IMG/VR virus record: IMGVR_UViG_3300047281_000067
Location: 1 to 59,977 of that record
Reading direction: 5' to 3' (one strand)
Source: a virus
DNA length: 59,977 nt
Of this stretch, positions 32,864-39,015 are shown one piece after another (position 1 is the stretch's first letter; every line of letters starts with the position of its first letter). The translations under genes and the position numbers were made by a program. Below the pieces are notes generated by a model. That model ran no database searches. It saw nothing but the letters and a program-made list of their open reading frames with translations, and had not been told where the DNA came from.

Positions 32864-32942
32864 CCATATATAAACACACATAAGTGACTGGTTAGTCCCA
32901 GACTCCACGTGTAAGACTGGTATAAGTGTGTTTTTATATGGT
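32864..32942 (+). ncRNA. Family B long hairpin 12
   Basis: CCATATATAAACACACAT pairs with a complementary 3' arm ending GTGTTTTTATATGG, with one T-T mismatch. The loop has GACTGG twice. Confidence 0.72.
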
Positions 32943-33038
32943 GACCTCAAGTCCAAAGGAAGGAAAGGGCGTGTTTGAATGGACAAATTGCAGTTCCTTC
33001 TAGGGTCCGGCTTGTCAGCTTTGGGGCGGCGCACCATT

Positions 33039-33121
33039 CTATATTAAAACACATTGCCGAAGTTGGTTCGGTTAGACAGGGAGATCCAATTGCCCATGTC
33101 GTTAGTGTGTTTCAATATGGT
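33039..33121 (+). ncRNA. Family B long hairpin 13
   Basis: CTATATTAAAACACATT pairs with AGTGTGTTTCAATATGG; inner hairpin CCGAA-gttgg-TTCGG. Confidence 0.78.
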
Positions 33122-33234
33122 ATATCAGTTTTTAGTGAGTCATATACGGGACTGCCACTCGCGGGATACTGAGACTCGGAATCTCGGACACTAATTACAG
33201 AAGCAGTGCTAGGTGCATCTGGCATTGTTGATAC

Positions 33235-33356
33235 ACCATATTAAAATACATTAGAGAAGAAACTCCATATCACCCAGGGAAGGATATGGTTTGACGGCAC
33301 AGACTAGGAGGTGTAGCAATACATCGGCGATGCTTGCTAGTGTATTTTAATATGGT
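33235..33356 (+). ncRNA. Family B long hairpin 14
   Basis: CCATATTAAAATACATTAG pairs with CTAGTGTATTTTAATATGG (19 bp, one G-U). The insert has an inner CCATATC/GATATGG stem. Confidence 0.82.
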
Positions 33357-33490
33357 CCTTGTATAATCCACTGAAGTTTGATTTTTCTAGATACAGTTAA
33401 ACATAGGGTCTAGGTAGTTTAGGATTATCTGTTATATTTGAGGCATTAGATATAACGTGTTGTGGGTTCAAGGCCTACCAAGGATCACCA
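33352..33490 (+). ncRNA. tRNA-like segment with CCA between hairpins 14 and 15
   Basis: GGTCCTTG pairs with CAAGGATC (8 bp), followed by ACCA, which is the start of hairpin 15. T arm GTGGG-TTCAAGG-CCTAC is present. The region where D and anticodon arms belong is about 95 bases with CTAGA/TCTAG and GTTATAT/ATATAAC stems. Not a decoding tRNA. Confidence 0.5.
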
Positions 33491-33582
33491 TATTAAAGCA
33501 TACTCACCGACCATTTAAAATTGACACGGAGGTAAAGCTAGGTTTTGTCAATGCTACCTAGTGGAGTATGTTTTAATATGGT
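33487..33582 (+). ncRNA. Family B long hairpin 15
   Basis: CCATATTAAAGCATACTC pairs with GAGTATGTTTTAATATGG. Two alternative inner stems are possible: ATTGACA/TGTCAAT and CTAGGT/ACCTAG. Confidence 0.8.
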
Positions 33583-33632
33583 AAAGCAAATTGAGTTCAA
33601 TGGTCACACGCCCTTGCTCATTATGAAAGTTG

Positions 33633-33752
33633 CCATAGTTGAATACATTGTTTAGCTCAGTCGGTAGAGCGACCACTATTATACTAGTTACGTGGGGATA
33701 AATTGTCACAGAGCGCGGGTTCGAGTCCCGCAATAGTGTATTCAACTATGGT
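33633..33752 (+). ncRNA. Family B long hairpin 16 containing a whole tRNA-like body
   Basis: CCATAGTTGAATACATTGT pairs with its complement ending TTCAACTATGG; the TTAAAA core became GTTGAA with a compensating change. The inner end of this helix is the acceptor CATTGTT/AATAGTG of a tRNA-like body (33646-33738) with D arm GCTCAGTCGGTAGAGC and T arm GCGGG-TTCGAGT-CCCGC. The anticodon region is only CCAC/GTGG with a 15-base loop, so it cannot decode. Confidence 0.85.
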
Positions 33753-33900
33753 ATGTCACAGATGAAAATTATCATCCTTCGAAAGATGATTACAGTAATC
33801 TAAGATAAGCAGCGGAGCAATAGAGACTAGAGGGCTGCCGGCCCACCGTGCTCAGATGCTAACACGAGTAAATGCATGGAAAATGTTAGATGCTTGACAG

Positions 33901-34004
33901 ACCATATTAAAACACACAAAGGTAGTTGCAACTACTGATGTTGGTATAGCTCTTACTCGCAGAGTGAGCAAGCGGTTCGATTCCGCAGTGTGTTTTAATA
34001 TGGT
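33901..34004 (+). ncRNA. Family B long hairpin 17 with T arm
   Basis: CCATATTAAAACACAC pairs with GTGTGTTTTAATATGG. The insert ends with GCGG-TTCGATT-CCGC, a canonical T arm, and carries GTAGTTGCAACTAC (perfect palindrome) plus a D-like GTTGGTATAGCTC. Confidence 0.82.
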
Positions 34005-34373
34005 ATTCAAGTCGAGCGGGATTAAGTTCAGTCGGTGCGTAATAGCACAGAACATGTAGCTGGTAAATGGTGCAGGCAGTTGGTATAGTACCCAATAAGT
34101 AAAAACATTAGCCTGATTAAATAGCCCGTGGCGACCTACTTGGTATCATTTCAATAATTAGTCCCGCCAAGCCTACACGAACATTTCCCTAGTTTGTGTG
34201 GCTCAAACCGGTCGAGGTAGATGTAAGCTCTATCATTAAAAATGTACATACTACTGGCGCAGTGTGACAGGATTTCTAGCCCGAGGATTGTCGTCCAAGA
34301 AATGCGGAACAACAAGAGTGAAAACTTTTGCCGACTCAGAAGACACTGTGGAGATCATCTTAGGGGATGGTCG
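34005..34373 (+). other. Non-coding gap of 369 bases in the hairpin array
   Basis: No gene, tRNA or family B hairpin is complete here. GCTCAAACC and other short pairings exist, but no dominant fold is evident by eye. A D-arm-like GCAGTTGGTATAGTAC at 34074 is present. It might hold diverged array members. Confidence 0.3.
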
Positions 34374-34505
34374 CCATAGTTGAATACATTGTCAAGTGCC
34401 TGACTGAAACGGGCGTCGAGTACGTAGAACGTGGGAAGAAGGTGCGGAAGAAGGTGCAAATCCTTCATACTCTATTTCAGACTTGCTAGTGTATTCAACT
34501 ATGGT
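34374..34505 (+). ncRNA. Family B long hairpin 18 with T arm
   Basis: CCATAGTTGAATACATTG pairs with TAGTGTATTCAACTATGG. Inner stems CAAGT/ACTTG and CTGAAA/TTTCAG extend it, and GAAGG-TGCAAAT-CCTTC is a perfect 5-bp T arm with a 7-base loop. Confidence 0.82.
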
Positions 34506-34610
34506 TAGTATCAGAGGATGGGAACGAAACAGGGTTGCTAGTCACAATCAATGTCGTGAACGGGTGCTGAGAAGTTTCGAGAGCAGGCCTGACCGCTGGA
34601 GGGTAGAAAC

Positions 34611-34738
34611 ACCATATAAAAACATTTTTGACGGGGAAGGTGCTGCAACTAAAAGCGGTAATTACTTCGGTCCTCTGGTAGGGGCGAAACGTTCTTTGTA
34701 CCAGCATTGAACTAATATTGAAAATGTTTCTATATGGT
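34611..34738 (+). ncRNA. Family B long hairpin 19
   Basis: CCATATAAAAACATTTTT pairs with GAAAATGTTTCTATATGG, with one A-C mismatch. The insert has CTGGTA/TACCAG. Confidence 0.72.
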
Positions 34739-34782
34739 CAGTTGAGAAGATTGGGTAATCTCTTAGACATTCAACTAAGAGG
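34739..34782 (+). other. Short stem-loop between hairpins 19 and 20
   Basis: AGTTGA pairs with TCAACT around an inner AGATT/AATCT stem, so even the spacer is structured. Confidence 0.45.
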
Positions 34783-34892
34783 CCATATTAAAATACATTG
34801 ATTGTGATTTGCTTACGGAGCGACTCCGTTAGAATCCGTTAAACGATAAAAGCATAAAGGTTAAAGTCCTTTACGGTGTGTTTTAATATGGT
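34783..34892 (+). ncRNA. Family B long hairpin 20 with T arm
   Basis: CCATATTAAAATACATTG pairs with CGGTGTGTTTTAATATGG. Insert contains ACGGAG-cga-CTCCGT and a T arm AAAGG-TTAAAGT-CCTTT directly before the 3' arm. Confidence 0.82.
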
Positions 34893-34968
34893 GATAGTTT
34901 AATGATAGAACGGCGGGCACACAGGTTAAGACGCCTACTCGTATATGCAGGTTCAATTCCTTCTCACC
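34887..34968 (+). ncRNA. tRNA-like RNA overlapping the 3' arm of hairpin 20
   Basis: ATGGTGA pairs perfectly with TCACCAT. A D-like GTTTAATGATAGAAC and T arm with loop TTCAATT are present. The anticodon part is a GGCG/CGCC stem with a 16-base loop. CCA is absent after the acceptor (TTTA follows). Confidence 0.5.
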
Positions 34969-35012
34969 ATTTAGAAAATAGTTCCGGGTTTGTTTACCCC
35001 GCGGAGAACACG

Positions 35013-35034
35013 GCGGTTTTGTTGAGATTATAAT
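35013..35034 (+). other. Perfect palindromic hairpin
   Basis: GTTGAGATTATAATCTCAAC is an uninterrupted inverted repeat near 35014-35033 before tRNA-Asp. It could end the array transcript or be a processing site; it lacks a T tract. Confidence 0.5.
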
Positions 35035-35068
35035 CTCAACAACTCAGGGAGCCTAACGTAAACACACT

Positions 35069-35144
35069 GGAGCAGTAACATAGCGGCTAATGTATCTCCC
35101 TGTCTAGGAGACTATCGTGGGTTCGAGTCCCATCTGCTTCGCCA
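35069..35144 (+). tRNA. tRNA-Asp (GTC), copy 3
   Basis: Acceptor GGAGCAG/CTGCTTC; anticodon loop CTGTCTA; T loop TTCGAGT; discriminator G; encoded CCA. Confidence 0.9.
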
Positions 35145-35179
35145 ATTTTAAATTGTCATTAGTTATGAATGATAAATAA

Positions 35180-35515
35180 ATGTATATGATTGAAAATCGA
35201 CGAGGACGGCTAAGATACTATCTTAGAGATGCTAAACTAAGGGCTAAGAAAAAATCATTACCCTTTGACTTAGATTTAAATTTTTTAGATTCTATCGCCA
35301 CTGATAAATGTCCAATTTTTGGGACAGCGTTTATTTTTGGAGAAGCAACTAAGTTGTCACCGACTTCTCCGTCTTTAGATCGAATTATTCCATCTAAGGG
35401 ATATGTTAGGGATAATGTTGTTTTTATTAGTCATCGGGCAAATACAATAAAGCATAATGTAGTTGGGCCGGATGACTTATATAAGGTAGCTGATTGGTTA
35501 AGTAGTAAAATATAG
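35180..35515 (+). CDS. Endonuclease VII/HNH-like protein, 111 aa
   Basis: Contains KCPIFGTAFIFGE, then PSLDRIIPSKGYVRDNVVFI and SHRANTIKHN. This DRI-x-P-x-KGYV-x-x-NV pattern is typical of small phage nucleases of the recombination endonuclease VII / HNH group, though only one Cys is left of the zinc site. Basic N-terminus. Located between tRNA genes. Activity uncertain because the zinc ligands are incomplete. Confidence 0.7.
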   Translation: MYMIENRRGRLRYYLRDAKLRAKKKSLPFDLDLNFLDSIATDKCPIFGTAFIFGEATKLSPTSPSLDRIIPSKGYVRDNVVFISHRANTIKHNVVGPDDLYKVADWLSSKI

Positions 35516-35520
35516 AATAA

Positions 35521-35608
35521 GGAAGATTGGCAGAGTGGCCGATTGCATCAGTCTTGAAAACTGAAGGCTCGAAAGGGTCCGAGAGTTCGAATCTCTCATC
35601 TTCCTCCA
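35521..35608 (+). tRNA. tRNA-Ser (TGA), copy 2
   Basis: Acceptor GGAAGAT/ATCTTCC; anticodon loop CTTGAAA; long variable arm; T loop TTCGAAT; encoded CCA. Confidence 0.94.
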
Positions 35609-35635
35609 GCATAAATACTAAATCAGGAGTGACAA

Positions 35636-35869
35636 ATGATTTTAGTAGAACAGTTAGTTGAGTTAGCAGAAGAAATTGAAATAGGTGACCCAATTGATTG
35701 GGGTATGCTTGATGTTAGTGAGCATGAAGCGTATATGTTAATTGCGCCGAGTGTTTTGGAAAACTTTAACTTGACAGAAGTTAAACATCGTGATATAATG
35801 ATGTTAGCAACGATAGTTAAGTTGACGGTAGAAAATTTTGCTTTAAATCTAACGCTGTTACAACGATGA
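35636..35869 (+). CDS. Hypothetical acidic protein, 77 aa
   Basis: Starts MILVEQLVELAEEIEIGDPI and continues helical and hydrophobic. Reminiscent of small phage proteins of the tail-chaperone or Pyocin-activator kind, but no family can be named. Ribosome site AGGAG. The same CGCTGTTACA palindrome follows this gene and the next one. Confidence 0.62.
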   Translation: MILVEQLVELAEEIEIGDPIDWGMLDVSEHEAYMLIAPSVLENFNLTEVKHRDIMMLATIVKLTVENFALNLTLLQR

Positions 35870-35897
35870 TAATTAATACCAAGTAAGGTACTAGATA

Positions 35898-36695
35898 ATG
35901 CCACAAGATATACACTTACTTTATTCCGGCGGATCCGGAGGATTTTTTTGTCTACACTTATTGTTATTGACAGGTAAATATAATTGTAAATTTAATTGTG
36001 ACACACAAGACTATCAAACTATTTTTAAAAATCACTGGAATATAAATTCTGACCATTGGAAAAAATCAGAAATTTGGCCGCTAAATTCAAACACATTTGA
36101 GTCAAATCTGACAAATAAATTGTATTATACATGTAATCCAAAAGGTGATGCTCTTACGCGATTTAATGGAACAACAATTGTTCTATATACTGATATCGAA
36201 ACTCAGTGGTTTTTAGCAAAAACAAAACATGCTCTATGGTTTACCAAAGATGAAACTTTTAAAGAACAACGTTTGTGTTCATTAAAAGAACATCAGCGTA
36301 ATCAATTTATATTATTGTATTACCAAGTGAAGGCTCCTGACTGGCCATTGTGTAATTCTATAGAGGAATTTTTTAATCTTCCCGAAGTCATACAGCATGA
36401 GTGTATAGATCAATTTAATTTCAATGACGTATTAGATATTGACAAGTTTTTGATACAATTTAAAGAGTCTGGTTCAATTACATATAATGGTGAAAAGATA
36501 ACACGTCTTTTAAAAACTGATATAGATATTGACGAGGCAGACATACGTATTAAATTACATGACCTAATTAAAACTAAAGGTGAAGTATTATTTGAACAAT
36601 TGGGAATACACGGTAACGAAAAGACTAGAGATTTTGTAGATATGTATATACAATTGCATACTCCGGAGCAACAGCAGTATTTGTTAAAAAAATAA
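35898..36695 (+). CDS. Hypothetical protein with N-terminal SGGSGG motif, 265 aa
   Basis: The start DIHLLYSGGSGGFFCLHLLL is Gly-rich like a nucleotide or sulfate-binding loop and parallels the 327-aa protein at 17723. The rest is helical and charged with no motif. Function unknown. Confidence 0.6.
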   Translation: MPQDIHLLYSGGSGGFFCLHLLLLTGKYNCKFNCDTQDYQTIFKNHWNINSDHWKKSEIWPLNSNTFESNLTNKLYYTCNPKGDALTRFNGTTIVLYTDIETQWFLAKTKHALWFTKDETFKEQRLCSLKEHQRNQFILLYYQVKAPDWPLCNSIEEFFNLPEVIQHECIDQFNFNDVLDIDKFLIQFKESGSITYNGEKITRLLKTDIDIDEADIRIKLHDLIKTKGEVLFEQLGIHGNEKTRDFVDMYIQLHTPEQQQYLLKK

Positions 36696-36742
36696 ATATA
36701 ACGCTGTTACAGCGGTGATAAATAAGTATTGTTAAGTTAATT

Positions 36743-36827
36743 GCCCCTTTGGCGGAATTGGTAGACGCGCCAGATTTAGGTTCTGGTATCGAGAGGTGTA
36801 GGAGTTCGAGTCTCCTGAGGGGCACCA
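36743..36827 (+). tRNA. tRNA-Leu (TAG), copy 2
   Basis: Acceptor GCCCCTT/GAGGGGC; anticodon loop TTTAGGT; class II variable arm; T loop TTCGAGT; encoded CCA. Followed by ATATTAAAGCGCATTAAG, resembling a lone family B 5' arm. Confidence 0.93.
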
Positions 36828-36875
36828 AATATATATTAAAGCGCATTAAGTGTTCTTTGCTATATAAGAATTTGT

Positions 36876-36951
36876 GGGGGTGTAGCTCAGCTGGGAGAGC
36901 GACTGCTTTGCAAGCAGTAGGTAGCGGGTTCGAGTCCTGTCACCTCCACCA
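36876..36951 (+). tRNA. tRNA-Ala (TGC), copy 2
   Basis: Acceptor GGGGGTG/CACCTCC; anticodon loop TTTGCAA; T loop TTCGAGT; G3-T70 alanine identity pair; encoded CCA. Confidence 0.94.
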
Positions 36952-36958
36952 AGTATTA

Positions 36959-37032
36959 CGCGGGTAGGGTAGTCACCACACCGGTCTCATAAGCCAGGTG
37001 CATCGGCAGTGCGAATCTGTCACCCGCATCCA
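36959..37032 (+). tRNA. Initiator-like tRNA (CAT) with C1-A72 mismatch
   Basis: Acceptor CGCGGGT/ACCCGCA leaves C1 opposite A72, the hallmark that marks bacterial initiator tRNA for formylation. Anticodon loop CTCATAA. The D loop lacks the usual GG and the T loop is TGCGAAT. Encoded CCA after discriminator T. Either a phage initiator tRNA or a decaying copy. Confidence 0.7.
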
Positions 37033-37036
37033 ATTT

Positions 37037-37112
37037 GGATCCTTAACTCAGTTGGTAGAGTGTTGCGTTTACATCGCAAATGTCGGCGGTTCGAGCCCGT
37101 CAGGATTCACCA
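37037..37112 (+). tRNA. tRNA-Val (TAC)
   Basis: Acceptor GGATCCT/AGGATTC; anticodon loop TTTACAT; T loop TTCGAGC; encoded CCA. Confidence 0.93.
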
Positions 37113-37140
37113 TATATTTTTAACCATGGAGTTCACACAA

Positions 37141-37302
37141 ATGAGCAAAGGCAGTACCCCGAGACCAATCAGTGTCTCTAATCAAGAATACTCCCAGCGT
37201 TGGGATGCTATTTTTGCCAAAGAAACCCCTGTCACACAGAATGAAGAAAAAACAGTAACTGACAATATCGTTCAGCCTGTTGAAGAAACTAAAGGAAAAT
37301 AA
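37141..37302 (+). CDS. Small MSKG-type phage protein, 53 aa
   Basis: MSKGSTPRPISVSNQEYSQR followed by WDAIFAKETP. Paralogue of the protein at 29695. I chose this ATG because GGAG lies 10 bases upstream and the MSKG start is shared. Function unknown. Confidence 0.75.
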   Translation: MSKGSTPRPISVSNQEYSQRWDAIFAKETPVTQNEEKTVTDNIVQPVEETKGK

Positions 37303-37303
37303 A

Positions 37304-37513
37304 ATGCCAGAACAATGTAGCGAAGGTGCTAAAACCGCAGTTGGTAATCGTTATGATCTAGTTCTTATTGCGGCTGCCCGCATTCGAGAATTGCGAAAAG
37401 GACATTTACCTAAGGTAACTTGTAAGAACACAGTTACTGTTACTGCTCTTAAAGAAATTGAAGCCGGATTTATCGGTCGAGACTATCTAAAAAAAGTTAG
37501 AATCATATCTTGA
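37304..37513 (+). CDS. rpoZ: RNA polymerase omega subunit-like protein, 69 aa
   Basis: The core GNRYDLVLIAAARIRELRKG, then TVTALKEIEAGFIG, matches the N-terminal helices and conserved ALxEIxxG of RpoZ. Cellular omega helps RNA polymerase assemble by wrapping the beta-prime C-terminus. The phage protein lacks the long C-terminal tail. It may join host RNA polymerase. I used ATG 37304 behind AAAGGAAAA rather than an in-frame upstream codon. Overlaps the next gene. Confidence 0.75.
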   Translation: MPEQCSEGAKTAVGNRYDLVLIAAARIRELRKGHLPKVTCKNTVTVTALKEIEAGFIGRDYLKKVRIIS

Positions 37514-38067
37514 AAACAATAATTCTTTTAGCATTAAAAGAAGAGGCTCCGTCATTAGGAGCCTATTCCAATGTGTTCTTTACTGGTGTAGGTAAAGTAA
37601 ATGCGGCTAGTATGACTGCTATGCTCATTGAACGTCACAAGCCAGACCGGATTATAAACTTTGGTACTGCTGGTGGAATCACTGTACACTCAGGGCTACA
37701 CCAAGTGTCAAAATTCGTTCAACGTGACATGATATGTTGCGAACTAGGAAGTAAACCTGGACAAACCCCATTCGAATCTAAATATGAAATAATTTTGAAT
37801 ACAGGCGGCAATGGTCTTACTTGTTCAACCGGTGATAACTTTGTAACCGACTCTAATTTACAAATACCAGCTGATGTAGTGGACATGGAAGCATACGCCA
37901 TTGCGAAAGTGTGTCAGAGGAATTTAGTAGAATTTTTATGCTACAAATATATCAGTGACGGTGCCAATGAAGATTCATTCGCTCAGTGGCATGAACTTGT
38001 CGCCACCGGCGAACAATCCTACATTGATACACTGCGCGATTTAAAAGTCGAAATCATCAATCAGTAA
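37510..38067 (+). CDS. mtnN: MTA/SAH nucleosidase-like protein, 185 aa
   Basis: Phosphorylase/nucleosidase superfamily. Seen: VFFTGVGKVNAASMTAMLI, RIINFGTAGGI, and VVDMEAYAIAKVC, the ME(S/A) ribose-binding motif, followed by YISDGAN with the catalytic Asp. Slightly shorter than cellular MtnN (about 230 aa). It would cleave S-adenosylhomocysteine or methylthioadenosine, clearing the by-products of SAM use. The start is TTG overlapping the RpoZ-like stop (TTGA). Pairs logically with MetK at 15000. Confidence 0.85.
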   Translation: MKTIILLALKEEAPSLGAYSNVFFTGVGKVNAASMTAMLIERHKPDRIINFGTAGGITVHSGLHQVSKFVQRDMICCELGSKPGQTPFESKYEIILNTGGNGLTCSTGDNFVTDSNLQIPADVVDMEAYAIAKVCQRNLVEFLCYKYISDGANEDSFAQWHELVATGEQSYIDTLRDLKVEIINQ

Positions 38068-38070
38068 AAT

Positions 38071-39012
38071 ATGAAATATATACTAACTCTCTTACTATCA
38101 TTTATTATAAGCGCACACGCAGCACAGTCCCAGTCTCCGCTTGAAATTATCGTTCCATTACCACCGGGGGGTCCCACTGACTCTCTCGCAAGAGCAGTCC
38201 AACTGTATCTGACTAAATCACTCTCACGCAATGTGATAGTGGTTAATAAGCCAGGTGCTGATGGCCGTATCGCCGGCCGATATGCTGTAAGTAAACCATC
38301 TGATGGATCAAGTTTGGTAATTATTGGCACTGGTCCATTTGTATACAACAAAGTACTGTATTCAAATCTCGGATATGACTATTCAGAGTTTGATATGGTT
38401 TTGCCAATTGTCCGAACTCCAGTGGGAATAATGGTATCTGCTGACAGTAAAATTAGTACATTGTCTGAGTTAGTAAATTACTCTACTAAGAATCAATTGA
38501 ACTGCGGAGTGAGCAATTCCGGAGGTAAATTAATCGCGGGCTATTTGAAAGTAAAATTAGAAATGTCGTCGTCAGTGCTAATTGTTCCGTATACCGGTTC
38601 TGGCCCAGCAATCAATGATCTATTGGGCGGACATATAAACTGTGTAGTAGATGCGGTCTCGTCATATAAATCATATCACTTGGCTAAAAAAATCAAAATC
38701 ATCGCATTGACTGGCAATGATCAAATAGTTGAACTAGGTCATATTCCGCTAGTGAAAGAATCACTCCCTGAATTCGTGATATTTAATTGGTTCGGGGTAG
38801 GTATTCTGAAAGGTACTCCTGATGACATTAAACATCAAATCTTGTCTTCTCTGAAACATATTAATAACGATGCTGACTTTTTAAAGTCAGTAGCAGCCAC
38901 TGGACTTGACGCAACACGAAGTTCAGACACCCCTACTAAATTATTGGATACAGAATATAAAAAAATATCAGATATTGCTAAAGTATTGGCTATTCCCAAG
39001 ACAGTAGACTAG
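38071..39012 (+). CDS. Bug/TctC-family periplasmic binding protein, 313 aa
   Basis: A signal peptide (KYILTLLLSFIISAHA) is followed by EIIVPLPPGGPTDSLARAVQ, the hallmark start of tripartite tricarboxylate transporter binding proteins, then VVNKPGADGRIAGRYAVSKP and PYTGSGPAINDLLGGHI. Full length. Such proteins bind carboxylates in the periplasm and are hugely expanded in Burkholderiales. No transporter membrane genes accompany it. It was probably acquired from the host and may aid nutrient uptake or serve another surface role. Confidence 0.92.
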   Translation: MKYILTLLLSFIISAHAAQSQSPLEIIVPLPPGGPTDSLARAVQLYLTKSLSRNVIVVNKPGADGRIAGRYAVSKPSDGSSLVIIGTGPFVYNKVLYSNLGYDYSEFDMVLPIVRTPVGIMVSADSKISTLSELVNYSTKNQLNCGVSNSGGKLIAGYLKVKLEMSSSVLIVPYTGSGPAINDLLGGHINCVVDAVSSYKSYHLAKKIKIIALTGNDQIVELGHIPLVKESLPEFVIFNWFGVGILKGTPDDIKHQILSSLKHINNDADFLKSVAATGLDATRSSDTPTKLLDTEYKKISDIAKVLAIPKTVD

Positions 39013-39015
39013 TAT

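Noticed and set aside
33417-33438. Collapsed family A element (TTTAGGAT followed directly by ATCTGTTATATT)
   Set aside because: The two halves do not pair with each other and no loop separates them; likely chance similarity in a T-rich stretch.
32288-34892. CRISPR array
   Set aside because: The repeated arms are inverted, not direct, repeats; inserts differ in length and spacing is irregular; no cas genes are present.
19674-34892. Family B hairpins as transcription terminators
   Set aside because: None has a T tract, the helices are AU-rich, and they lie within what appears to be one long tRNA transcript.
19674-34892. Family B hairpins as mobile element termini (MITE or REP-like)
   Set aside because: Arms differ by matched compensatory changes, inserts share no sequence, and there are no target duplications. 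Not fully excluded.
20078-37112. Many short reading frames on both strands in the tRNA region
   Set aside because: They overlap tRNAs and structured RNAs, lack ribosome sites and have unnatural composition.
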